Of a DNA stretch of 64,000 nt, positions 1 through 13,337 are shown piece after piece; the first letter of the stretch is position 1, and the number at the start of each line of letters is the position of its first letter. The notes below the pieces were generated by a model. That model ran no database searches and was not told where the DNA came from. It saw only the letters and a list, made by a program, of their open reading frames with translations. The position numbers and the translations under genes were made by a program. The stretch comes from Aquila chrysaetos chrysaetos (taxonomy: Eukaryota > Chordata > Aves > Accipitriformes > Accipitridae). The stretch spans positions 3,162,001 to 3,226,000 of the forward strand of contig NC_044029.1 in the NCBI RefSeq assembly GCF_900496995.4, read 5' to 3'.

Positions 1-174
1 CTAATCAAGCACCTCGGGAGGGAGCCTCAGCCGCCGCTTTTCGGCAAGGGGGTTGACGCAGCGGTCGGTGAGCTGGTTCGCTGCCTCACCTTGCAGCGGG
101 GAGCAGAAGGAACAGACAATCCCCGCCTTGTCGGAAAACTGGAGGACAAACTTTTTCACATCTTCAGTTTCAGG
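1..174 (-). CDS. Possible C-terminal or internal exon of an unidentified minus-strand gene at the window edge
   Basis: A 57-codon frame opens right after a TTAG acceptor-like site (175-176) and runs to TAG at 1-3. It contains EDVKKFVLQFSDKAGIVCSF and, further on, RLRLPPEVLD. The sequence is GC-rich and contains several CpG, unlike its surroundings, and the text looks protein-like. A good donor, CAAG|GTGAGG, lies inside at base 90, so the exon could instead be 90-174 only. The acceptor has a weak pyrimidine tract. I do not recognise the protein and it does not look like dynein. Confidence 0.3.
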   Translation of the reverse strand, partial: PETEDVKKFVLQFSDKAGIVCSFCSPLQGEAANQLTDRCVNPLAEKRRLRLPPEVLD

Positions 175-3100
175 CTAACGCTTTTAAGTGTTGCTCCTTA
201 CAAGTAGCTGTGCGCAGGTTTTTCATTCTGTTTCTGAATGAAAAAAAAAAAAAAAAATTCTCTGTGCCAGAACCCCAGCTTGTTTTTAAGAACACAGGCT
301 GAAATTTTATCAGCACTGAAATGGGAGGCTGTGCAAAAGCTTTGGACCACAAACCACAGAGATTTTCATGCATAAACCCCAAATACTGATTTACAAACTG
401 TTGATCCAGCTGTGAAATAGTACTATAGCTACCCAAACATTTGCTTTGGGATTGCAGAATTTTGCCTCGGGCAACTCCCAGCACTACCTCAGTATTGCTA
501 AGACAGCGCAGCTCTAGCCCGATCTCACGCCCATGCCTCGTCAGAGGGCACAAAGACGCAGCCCCCTTCTCACAGGCTAATTGCCAAATTGAAGGCTCTT
601 CTGGGGTGGTACCATGCTGAAGCTGGCTCACTGAAAACAATGAATTATGGTTCAGTTTCTGTCCGGAGATCTATTTAATGTATTTTATTCTCTTCCTATT
701 TAAGCCCACAGTAGAGACCAAAAACCAAGCAGATGCTCTGAGCCACTGGTCAAACTGACGCACGATCCCTTCCATGAGGAGCTATGACTGGCCCTCTGTA
801 ATAACTTGCATCTTTTAGAGCATTTTCTTAGAAGCTAGAAGATTCAACTTTAGTGCCATGCAGGCAGAGAAGAAACTGAACTCAGGTCTACCTTGTCCTA
901 GATAAGCAGTTTGAACACCTAAGTAACGTAGAAAAAGGTGGTAGTGACACCGGTACAATGTTTTACAGTTAGTTATAGATAGGAATGGAATCCTATCTTA
1001 GCCACATTTTAAAATTCTACATATCTACCTACAAACTTATATTCAGGACAGTACGTAGACCAAATTTCAGGAGAGAGAATTTCAAGGAACATGCACAGTA
1101 AAGCAGTTTTGACCAGTCAGTTATGAAAGTTTAATGCATTCCTGTCTAGCAAGGGTGTGCTTGCTCTCCTTACTCAAATGAGCAGTGCCACCAAAGAGGC
1201 TATTCATGTGAGCACAACAGCATGATTTAGCCCTGTCTGATTTCTAAAACTCATAGTAATCATGATATGAGCTTGAAAATCAGGGCTGACTTGGTTATTT
1301 ATTAGCACAATTATGCCTGCAACCCGTCGTAGACTGAACACAATTTTGGTAGTAATTTTCAAATCATTAGCACACTGTTTTAGTAACATCTTATCTCAGC
1401 TATTAGACAGGCTGTCCTTAAATTGAAGTCATTAGCAAACACTCCATTACTGTATTGTTTTGCAGTATGCATTTAGTATATTGGATTATTTTGTAAAGTA
1501 AATAGCCTCTGCATATGAAACAAATCAACATATATCTACAAAACATAATTATAAGGCTTAACTAATCTACTTCATTTTGCATTATATAAAAAATACTTTC
1601 AACTTTTATATGAAGTAGCTTCTAAATAATAGAATTTATTGTACATGATTAATTATAGCAATGATGGCCATTTATCTGTGCTAAAATATGACAGTTTAAT
1701 CTTCTAAATCACATCAGGAATGAAACAATTCTGAATCCGAGATATCCCTTTATGGGTTCTAAGTACAGCTCATAAATTACTGTGGCTTTTAAATCTCATC
1801 TATATTTCTGCAGCGGAGGGGCAAACCAATACTATGTTCATGTCTGCAGCCTTGTTCAGTAAAATTCTTGTATGTTAAAATATTTTTAAAGTATTTTCAC
1901 AAGAACAATGCCATATGGCTAACTTCCTCTGGAAGAACAGCTTCAATTTTCAGATATTTCCTAGGGTAGGTCATTTTTATTTGGGGGGATTTTTTACAGA
2001 AAGCCAACACAATTATTTCATCACACTCGCTTCTTGTCCCTCTCAGAAGGTTCAGTCCCTGCATCACAGCTGGGAACTCCCCAGTCACTTCAAATTTTTC
2101 CCCACTTGAAACTACAAAATCCCCAGACATGCTGGTATCTCCCTCTCCCTCTTCCCCAACCTGATAGATTGAGAAAGTATGAGGGATTTTTTGGTGAAGG
2201 CAAGGAAGCGCGGCTGGTTAGGAGCACAGTACCTGACTTCTGGGGTTATTCTGTTCATGAGTTACCGGAGTACCTTCACGGAGGAAGGTACCAAAATGAA
2301 ACCATATTGTCACCAGCAAGTTGGGGAAGAGAATGATTCACATATATGTGGGAAGAGCTTTATTTCCTCCTCCCCAAGCTCTGCCACACAACACGTAAAC
2401 CAGTCCTGTATCGCAGCACTGCCTAAGGGCAGGACTGAGAGCAAGAGGCCACCTTTCCTCCGACTCCTGTTTGGCACTATGTTCAAAAATACATCAGCCT
2501 TTCTTCTTTGTGATCAGCGTGTTGGTACCAGGGAGGTTTGTAATGCATCCCCAAACAACACCCACGGGTCTTGGGGCAAGATGCCATGCCATGCCGTGCT
2601 GCACCTGGGATGGATGCTGATACAGATTAAGCCACCTGAGTACCATCCTAAACCAGACCTGGGTTTGGAGCCTGAGGCAACCTGAACAGCCAAAAGGGCT
2701 TAAGGTGTGATGGGTGCTGGAGTTTTGCCTCAGTTTCCTCCTCTGCCCAGTGTAGTCCTTCCTCCAGGCTCCCTCCTCCTGACCGAGGTCTTGAGAAGGA
2801 TCCACTGATGGCAGCTTTGCTGAGAAACCCCTGGAAGATAAACTCAGGTGTTTAGTTCCTGCCTTTTTACTAGCGCAGAAAGTTTACACAAGAAGCAAAG
2901 GTCTCTTGCCTCGTAAGTGTCCTGAACTGTGACTTTCTCTCTGGACTGCTGCTGCTTATCACTGCCCCGATCCAAACCGGGGACCCCACGCTGTCTGCAG
3001 CCGCAGGGCGCTCTGCAGCCAAGCTCAGGGGAAACGTGTCCCTGTGCAAGGCCACGCATGTCTCGGGACATGCTCTCCAAAGCAGTGCCCACAGGCCAAT

Positions 3101-4642
3101 GTGCTGATCAGCTGGGAACCAGGGAATTATGCAGAGAAGACTGTTGCTCGGCGAGCACAAAAGAAATAAGCATGGAAATTTGGTGCTTTCCTTTGGAAAG
3201 AATAGTTAGTTCAAACCCGCCACACTAAACCTAGGTTCTACCTCTAGTTTTATCAGAATAGTGCTGAATAATGTCTGGATTAATTTAATCCGATAGCGCA
3301 AAGCAGAGCAGCATCATAATGTGGATGAGACGCAAAGAAGCACCATCAGACCGTGGGACAGCGGTAATAAAGACCTGGGATTTCTGAGCAACTTGCAGGC
3401 AAAAGAGGAGCAAAGAGATGAGAAGCTGCATCCCTGCGTGTGTATTTCTTCTGCTTTTCTGCTCTGCAAGGTTGGTGGTAAGGGAGCGAGTTCAGCACAG
3501 GTAGAGTTTGCCACGGTGTCCACGGTGCTGTCTTCATTTGCAAATCTTTGCCCGTGCACTGCTCCTGTGTGAAAGACTGGTTTAAAGACAAGGCTGGACA
3601 AGGTTGTGTAGCTATGGCAAACCTACTTTGCCGTCATTATACTCTTCCTAGGACCTAACTGTTGTGTTCACCAAAACAGCCACACTATCCCATGGCGGCA
3701 GAGGGACGCGAGGGGGAAGGTCTTACAAAAAGAAACAGCAACTGAAGTTCCAGCATGGAGAGCAGAAGAGCAAAAATGATGGACAAGTTCAATAATAACA
3801 TTTACAGAAGGTGTTAACCTACTGAGCCACTGGCTTTTTTCTCTACTCCAACTATAAAAATATAAGACCAGTGGGAAAAATAACATTCACTGCACAAATA
3901 TTTGGATATAAAAGAGACCAAAAAAAATAGTTTGTCATAGCAGAAATTCTTATCAGGATGATGCAGAGGAAGTGCTCTGTAAGAGCTTGTTTTATAGCTC
4001 TTGGAGCCCTAAGAGCACTACTGTGCCTCATGCAATGCAGACAAGGAATGACTCTGCAGCTGCCTATCAGAAGAACAACTTCCTATCGCTTTGATCCCTT
4101 TTCAAAATATTTTAATGCACATGTCACGCTCAGTAAGACGCTTGGCTGAAAGTTGTGGTTGGATATAAATTTTCACAATATGAATCAAATTAAGTTTCTG
4201 TGTACTAAAAGCTGAAATGGTCCTCAGATGTCATACGTCTATTTCCAGTTTTCTTCTCCAAGGTCAGAAGAACTAATAGCTTTGCGGGTAAATTGGCCAA
4301 CAAGCAACTCCTCTCCTGAGTTTTCACTAAAAAACTCTTCTTCTGTTTAGCAGACTGCCTGAAAGTAATTTGCTAAACACTAGAGAAAAAGGTATTTTTT
4401 TTTCCAAAAATATTTCTTAAAGAAATCTAATTTTGCTTCCTGAGAGGCTTTCAGCGAGAATAACATTTTCCAAAACAAAACTCTCTGTAGAGTTTTCGTT
4501 TGGCTGTGTACTTTTACTGCTTTCAGCAATCTCCTCCAAGTTGTCCCTGATTTGAAAGCAACAGTAAAGGAAGAGGAGACTGTAAAAAACAGGAGAGACA
4601 AAGTGAGGCCTTGAGATGAAAAATGGCTGAAAGAAGATTTTC

Positions 4643-4663
4643 TTTTTTTTTTTTTTTTTTTTT
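4643..4663. repeat. Poly-T run
   Basis: Twenty-one T in a row. Confidence 0.95.
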
Positions 4664-7600
4664 AATCCAACCTGTATTGCTATTGTCTAAGAGATTCATG
4701 AGAAAATAGCACAGTTCAGTAATGCAATATACTATTACGTTAGGTGCCCAAACACATAATCCTACATTGCTGCAAATATGGCTATCCTCCTAGAAGATGT
4801 CGCTTATTTTGCATTTCAAGTCACTTTTAAGATTTTTTTTCTCTGTACTTGTATACATCAGCTCTTGAATTAGTTTCACCTTTCATGTTGTAATCTGCTG
4901 TGGCATAAGTTCATGGCAATCCTTATTCCTTATTTATTCCTTATTTCAATGCTCTATACCCAATTCCCCCTGCTGAGGGCATCCTTATGAACTCTCCACT
5001 GCAGCAGGGGAAAAGCAGCAAGCGAGCCACAGGGAAACAGTCTAGGAGCAGGTTATCCTCTGGACAACCTGCTCCTATGTTGGCAGCTCTCAGCATATTC
5101 CCACGAGCAAGATCTTGTACTGAGAAACACATTAGAAATGGTATTTTACTTCTTTCTTCATTCAGTTTTGGGCAGATCCTTTCTCAAACCAACTGAAAGT
5201 TGAAGATCTGATTCAGGAATTCACGCTCTGCCAATTAATACCACATTTCTACCCTCTTTTAGTTGCTGTAGCCAATAGATTTGTGGAATCCCTGTAAGCA
5301 AGATTTGGAAACCTGTCACAATTTCCATCCCTTTGGGTATTTCCTGCTTTTCCGTAGCTGTTCCCAACTGGCATCAGTCTGAGAGATCAATATTGTTATT
5401 TCACATGCTATAATGTCTGAACTTTTATGCTTGGCTAGAGAGGCTCCCTTGATTTATTGCCCTGAAGATAAAGTATCAGCTATTAAAGTTTTTCCTAGCT
5501 TAATGAGATATACATCTCTTCAGTGTATTAGCTGCAGTAATATCATGATAAATATCTACATGCCTGAGATAATCCTGAATGAACCATCACATACAAACTT
5601 ACTAAGCTTTTCTAATAACATAAGTACAGTATTCATTCTCAGTTTAGCACATTTTTGAATGCCACTGAATGGCGATCTAGATATTTACTGAATAAATTCC
5701 ATGTTATATATTCCTCATGCTGCTGCTTCATGGGACGTCATTTTTCTTGCTGCACCTTTTGGAACATCTTGTAATGTTACCATCTATCTCCTCTGCGCTA
5801 TCTAGAATCTCCTCATCTTTGCTACACTATGCTGAATATTGTTTATAATTGTGTAAAGAGCAAGATACACATATTAGACTTTTTAGAAGTTATAAAATAC
5901 ACATCGCTTTTCAGAACTGCATATTTTTATCCAGAGGAGCTGGAATTTCCACCAAAGTGAAACCTGAGACCAGACAATCCCATGCTATGATAATATGATA
6001 AGGGAAAAGGCAGGTTTTCTCAAGTGGGATGAATGCCTGCGGACATCAGTGTCTTCTGGCCAGCTACATGATAGGCCTAACTATAGTGAATGTGAAGAAG
6101 AATTGGTGCGTAAAAGAAAGAAGATGCCTACTCAACTCAAATACACCTATTCTCCTATCAAATTTAAGGTCAGGTGGGGATATAGAGTAACCTAAACTAC
6201 TAAAAACAACTAAGAGCTACCTATAACTTGGTCTAAAAAGAGATCAGTGGGATTTGCAGATATGACAGGACTGAGGTGGCAATCTCATCAGCTGATCTTC
6301 TGGTGTGCGTTACTGCAGTTTCAACATCTGTTACTAAGAAATCATTGCACTTTGCCCTTCCTCCGCCTCCATTCAAACTTACTTACACAGTTTACACGCG
6401 TGGAATATGACATGGCAGGACACACCACTGTTGACAAATAACTTCTCAGGAGAATTGTCTGAAACACACGTTGCACGGATGATGGATAGAAACCATCACT
6501 GTTTTGGCATTATTCAGTTTCACATTTACATGGAATAGAACCACACCTGAGAGTATTAATTCGCACTTGCTTCAAGACTTATCTTCCCCCTGCCCAGTAA
6601 CAACTCACCAGCAAGCCCCAAGTGATGTCTTGGTGGTGTTTACCTGCTCCCTGCGGCACAGAAAAGATTTGGGAGTCCTGAGTGACATGGGGCTCCCAGC
6701 TGCTTGGAGTACTCAACTACCACATCAAAACAAGGACCGTAACAGCTCCAGCACACCCAGGCTCCCCAGAGATGACAAACCTAACTGTGCCATCTCTAGC
6801 AAGCCATCAGGAATGAGTCAGGTTTTCAGGAAATTCTGCCTTTCATTAATCAGAGATTTGTCAAAAAAAAAAACCCCACCCAAAAACCAAACCACTGAAA
6901 AAACCCCCAGAGAAAACTAAAAGCAAAAAAAGCACCAAACCTCTTCATTCCAACAGATGATTGATGTTTTTGTCAGACAGCAATAGTTCCAATGTCACAG
7001 GGGACAACATTCCCACACCTAGCCCAGGATCAGATGCATGATAGTACTCTCAGTGAACAAGTGCTGCTGTATTCTGCATTTGCAAAAGACATCACTGAGG
7101 TATCAACGGAAAAGATGCTATCAGAGACTAAAGCGGTGGTACATATTAACACTATTGACCTGCAAAATTGAGAGATCCGTTATCTTGGGTAGGTAGCTAT
7201 AGCCAGGAGAACTTGAAGAACAGCAACTTACAGGAACTGTCACAGGGGAAGATAGGATCAAACGACGTGGGGTACTTTCATACCAGGATTACTATGTCCT
7301 GATAAGTGCTCTAGAAAGACACTTGGCATCTACCTCGATTCCAGGTAGAGGCTCATTGTCAAGAGAACTGAAGTGGCCTCAACACTACAAGAGAAAAACA
7401 AAAGCCAAACCTGAAAAAAAAACCACCATGGAAGTTGTTTTGGGGTTTTTATTTTTAAATCTTTAAATGCCAATATTGCATGTTGGCTTGATGTTTGAAT
7501 CTCTCTGCAGGTGCTGTTCTAAAAAAGCAGCATCCCTGGAGAATTAATAACATATGATCACTAAAATAACTTTTTTGCACGTCCCTTGAGTGTCTGTAAT

Positions 7601-10600
7601 TAACATGTTAAGCCGCACTTAAAGAGAGTAAAGTATCATTATACACATAATAAATCATTTCAAATTACTGAATTATTTGTCTGTACAATTACCCAGGTAA
7701 TTATCTAAACTTTACTAATAAAAGGTTTCATTAACTACCACTTACTCTGGATAGAACTAACCCATCAAGCTTTCACACTCAAATACATCCACAATGCAAA
7801 ATACAACACAAACACTATAGCCGTTTTAAAATAAAACCTGAATTATATGCTGAGCTCAGTTCATTCTGAGGCTGTATTTTTGTTACATAGGGTGAATTTC
7901 TACACTGAGCTAACTAGACACTGCAACATAAAGCATAAGAAAGGAACTGAGATTTTTCCCAAAGTGTAACCAGCCAAGGTGAATCTTAGGCCTAAGGTAC
8001 AGGGTTGCAATTGAAGAAAATTGATCCGTAGCACATTCAAGCAAGATTTCATACCAGCGTGGCTATATTGGTTTACAATCAGAGCCTTTCTTCAGCAGCT
8101 TTACAGCCTACTGTGTTTGCATGGTGGTACACAGTGTTATGCTAACAGAGAGATGAGAGACTAAAGTGGGAACTAAAACTGACAACGAGGTGGCATTACC
8201 CAAAGGGCTGGGACCAGTGCTTAAGCGAGGGATTTCTAAACAGCACAGGTGGTTGACCATACACATGCCACTGCTCGGAGGGCAATGAAACCTGAGGGTC
8301 TGGCTCTTTCTAGAGCTGAGGCACATCAGATGCAGATATGTGACCCAAAAGGGATGACTTCAGTGCTAGAGCCATGGCTTAAATAGTCTTACACTAAATA
8401 CAACTGCTGTATGATCTCATTATAGGTAAGATGTAAAACCTTTGCGGGTTTTGGTTTCTCTCATTTTAAATCAAGTCAGTAATGACTTTGTCACAGCTAG
8501 AACCTGCTGCATATGCAGGATTCATGCATGCACTTGATACTCCGCTGTGGCCCCAGGTTCAGCCCCATTATCCAGCTGCCACACATCAGCTGAGCTGCAG
8601 CGACTGCTGCCAGCCCTCGGCAGACGCAAACTGAAATTACTAAGGTGGGATGGGTTTTAAGTGCAAAATCGTATTTCCTCCCATTTGCAGCAGACTAAAA
8701 GCATGCACACAGACAGCTAGAATGCTACCAACATTCCCTCTGCAGCTACCTCAGCCATAATTCAAGCACATGTCTAAAACCTCAACCATTAGAGCATGCA
8801 AAGAGATATAAATCGCAATAAAACATTGTGTAAGTTGCGCAAGCACATTTTTTCCCCCGCGGATCTCACTTCTGTTTACATGGCTTGCCAGGAATTAGGC
8901 ACAGAAATACCTTTGTGTTTCTGGCCCTGAGAGCCTACCAATTCCTAAACTTCATGCAGTAACTCTTTCCTTCTGAGATGTTCCAACCTCAGCTGCGCAA
9001 CTGGTAAATGTACTCTAGACATCCTAAACCCCTCCGACTTCTCAAAACACCACATCCCAGAGGCGATACTGGTGGTGTTCCTATTCTGTTATCCAGCTGA
9101 TGAGTTATTCGGATGCTCAAGACTTTGCCTAAGGGCTCCTGAACTCACATCAGATATCTGAGGTGGGATACCTGGAGTGGGAATTCCTCAGTCTTTCCAA
9201 CTGAAGTTGTTCCACTTCAGGTGAAACACTACCTGTCTTTTTAGCCGTGGAGAGGGCCAGGATCTGAGTGTCGGTTTCCGCTGGGTTTGTTAGGCAGGCT
9301 GGGACATACGATTAATGCATAACTGAAGACTTTGTCAAAATGCATGTAGAAGATTGCATCTCCCTTCTTTTGAGATTTGTAGGTTCTTATGTTCCTAAAC
9401 ACAGAATTGGGCACCTTTGCTTTCTTCTTTGATTTTGTGTATGTTATTTCCTAAGTTTTTAAACCACAAATTCCATCATATGAACCAAACCTAGTTCATT
9501 AATAGTGTCGGAAAGGTTTTATTCAGTGCATAGATGCTCACCTCAAACTAGTACGGCAATGTTGAAAACTTTTTTTCTAAGTAAGTGGATTGTGGTTCTG
9601 GGGTTTTGGTTCATGCTTTTTTTTTTGTAATCTGCCTAAAGAAGACTCCAGGCATAGAAAATTTCAGCTTGAACAAGGTATTGGCAATTGAAAACAACAT
9701 ATTGTAACATAAAGCACTGCAGAACTTTGACTTCAAGAATCACTACTTCAGATGAATAAAATTATAATCATATACAGACTTACACAGTGTTTTTCATCCT
9801 TAGAGTTCAAACTACCTTATATTAGAGGACTATCATAAACACTGGCTTTACCTTAGCTGGACAAATTGTCCAAGTCAGAACAGACTTGGCTACCATATAA
9901 CTTCCAATTCAAGCTATAGCCTCAGAAAAAGCTTGCTACTTACTGTGATCCTGCTCCCACTGTCAGGAAGGGAAGCACGACAGGTAAGAGCATCACCTTG
10001 GAACCAGTCATAATGACTGGAAACAAACTTAGATTCTTAGACACATGAGCAGAACTTCATACCTTGGAGACACATCTGTAAGTGCCTGGAGGCCAAGCAG
10101 GACCCTAGCATTTCTTCTTCCCTTGGATGGGAAAATGAAAGAATTACATCTTCACCTTTGTAAGGTTTGGATCCCCAGTTTTACCAAATCAAAGGTCTTT
10201 CCCTGTCTTGAAGAGCACAAGAGATGGAGCATAGAAAGTGGTGGTTTGCAAAGGAAGTTTTATTTTAAGAATAGCAAGCAGTTTGTACAGTCCCAACCAT
10301 CCATGAACCCACCATGGCTCAGAAGGCATGTCCGGAGCTCACAGGAGCCCACGTAATTATTTTGCTGTATATCACAGGCAGCCTGGAGAGCTGTGCTCCG
10401 TTACTGATGCAGGCACATGGAAGGGATTTTGGGGGATAGAAATCTTGCCATGGCGATGGAATTGGTGCAGCCATGTCCTCACGCTTGTGTAGCCCCAGAC
10501 TGCTGCCCACAACTGTGAGGGAGGACACGCAGGCCCCTCTGAGGGCAACTGCCAAAGCAATTTGTATTTCTAGTATTAGAAAAGACACAGGCTTGAAATC

Positions 10601-13320
10601 AGGCATCCCCTATCCAGCACTGCCACGGAGTTCTGCCATTAAAATGCATGAGTAGAAGACACTGAAGGTCTCACTTCATCTATGTACTTGCTACTTAGCT
10701 CCACCAAACTTGTGTTGAACAACAGCGTGGCACAGAACCGCCTAGAACACTCTAGGTACTCTCATGAGCTGTTTTTCAATAGAAGGGACTATGCTGTTAT
10801 GTTGAAAGTAGGATTGTTTTGTCTGGCTACTGCTCGTTAACGATATTAAGTCCAGTTAGGCAATGCATTTGCTCACTGGTGTCAAGCTGATGATGGCAAA
10901 TGTCCTCCAACCTACCTGGCTATCTCTGAACCATCCCCCCAGACTGCTGCATGACGCTGCTTACTTCCACCCAGGGCAGCAGAAAACTGAACATTGTCAC
11001 AAACTGAACAAAGACACCCACCATTTTGCTCAGCTTCCCACACTCCAGAAAATACCAGTGGTGTAAGGGTTAAGAGCCTCTCCGATAGCAAACTAGTCAT
11101 GCTGAATTCTTCAGTCACACTGTTGTGAGGTATATAAGTGTTTTTCAAGATTACATATCTCCATAGGTTATACTGTCATTATAAGGAACTGCATTTACAC
11201 AGTGGGGGAATTTAAGTTGGAAATGTGACACTGCTAGTAAAAACGTGAACTGGAACAAAAATTACCCAGGAAAGAAGCACCTTAAACCTTTCATTTCAAA
11301 GAATCTGTGCTAAGCCTGAAGAGAGCAAATAATGAGCAATGAAAGGAGTCTTTGTTATGCCGTGATTTCAAAGCTCTGCCAAAATGTCAAATAATCCATT
11401 TAATCAATCAGAAAATTAAAGAATGTGGTAAATTCCCAAGGTAGTTTGAGGTTTTAGCTGTGCCAAGTAATTCAGCTACTGCATAAAGCTTATGTCACAA
11501 TAACAATTACTTAATAAGTCATTTTTGTCTAACCGTGTTGATGTAAAAATACAATTTAGTTTTCAAATTATTTGCAGCTGTGCTCTTATTGGGATACAGC
11601 ATGCAATACCTCAGGAGATGTTTACATTTGTTGCTTCAAGTACTGCTTTAATTTAATTTTTATCACACTATATCCTTCAAAAAGTTCCTATTATCTCAAC
11701 ACACTAAGAAATTCATTTCTTAAAATGGGTGTTCATGAGATCATGTGAGAAAGGGAAGACACTATCTGTGGATACACATACAAGACTCATTACATGCATC
11801 TGACACCAATAGGAAAACTCCTATCATTTCAAATACAGATTCTTTATGATGTTTACATTTCAAATTTGGTGATTTATTTCAGGACAGAGTTTAACACTCT
11901 TGAGAATCCTGCATTATCATGACTTAGATTCTGGAAATGTAAAACAGGCTACACTGAACTTTGTTGCATTTTAGACTATTTATTTTCTATCCCTCTCAAA
12001 GGACAAATTTGACAGACTGGTTACAAAGATAGATTTTTGCTGCTAACAAGCCTAATAAAATTACAGATCCATTTTGTTAATGTGAAATTAAATAGAAATG
12101 TTTTATTAAAGTAAAAAGTCCAATGAGTATTTAGATGCAATATGTTAGTTCAGAAAACTTGAGAATACTAATTTTGTCTGCCAAAATTATTCACTACTGT
12201 TCAATAAAAATGATGAAGTTCAGCTTAAATTTAATAAGCCTTAATTTTAAATCAAACTATTTTAGATTTGGTTTTATTATCTACACATTTGCATACGGAT
12301 TTCCAGGAATTTCTTCTGAACACTACCTTGTGTCAGTGGCAAGAGATGCATCCTATGTCTACCTGTAACAACACGGACAATATCTGGTTTTCTGCCTTAT
12401 CTTTTAAAAATAGAAATGCTGACATGAAAGAATCATAAACTCTATCAAATATATACCTACACTTCAGTTTTTAAAGTAAAAAAGCATTCAGCACAGCAAA
12501 CAAAGCCTGACCTGCGCTCCTGACAGCAGGTGGTGCGTGTCTTTGTGATCCTGGAGCCTATTAGCATGATCTCCTTCAGCGGCCGGATGAATAGGGACCT
12601 TCCTTTCAGAAGCCACAGTGAGTTTCACAAAAGCTTCTGTGCAGAGGAGGGCTGGAATGAATCCAGAGTCATGCAGCTTTCACTAACCCACTGATCCTTT
12701 CTTTGGGCTCCCCATCCCCACTGCCTACCTACCTCTCCCCGTCCCCCCGCGTCTCGTTTCCTGGGCTAAGTCTCATTTCCTATGGACAAAGACTACAATG
12801 AAGACAGTAAAAGTATCCTACAGAAATGTATTGAAATGGGCCATAGGTGGAGAGCTCCTCGGCGTGACTAGGACTTGCACTCACAGAAAATTCTGCAGAA
12901 AATTCAAGAACTTTGGCCAAAGAGTAAGCACCAAATTTGTATCGACTCCGAGTACTGCTAGTCTCCGGATTTTATCAGACCAGGGCATCTCCTCACACCT
13001 CCCCTTCCAATGTCATTCAGATGCACAAGTGCTTCCAGGGCTGAAGAACCAAGGAGACACCCGCCTCATTGTATTTTCTTGTGAGGGTAGGAAAAACTAA
13101 CCTAGACAGCAGGGAGCATAAGAGAAATAACAATAAAAATCCTATTTGTCCCAAATAGGTTTATGAGACGATAACTATTTTTTTCCTGTAATGATTCTTG
13201 GATTTTCCCTACTTGCTAAGGTTCCAAAAGTAACCAAGTAAACTCATTCAACATGCCATTTCAGGTTGACCTATTCTATTGAAAACTTAGGTCCAGCCAA
13301 AGCATTTGATTTCAAAGTTG

Positions 13321-13337
13321 AAAAAAAAAAAAAAAAA
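13321..13337. repeat. Poly-A run
   Basis: Seventeen A in a row. Confidence 0.95.

Noticed and set aside
170..640. 156-codon open frame on the minus strand
   Set aside because: It runs through a poly-A tract giving a Phe run, has no motif, and its composition is that of the flanks.
10319..10606. 95-codon open frame on the minus strand
   Set aside because: No recognisable protein features and open frames in several registers, so composition explains it.
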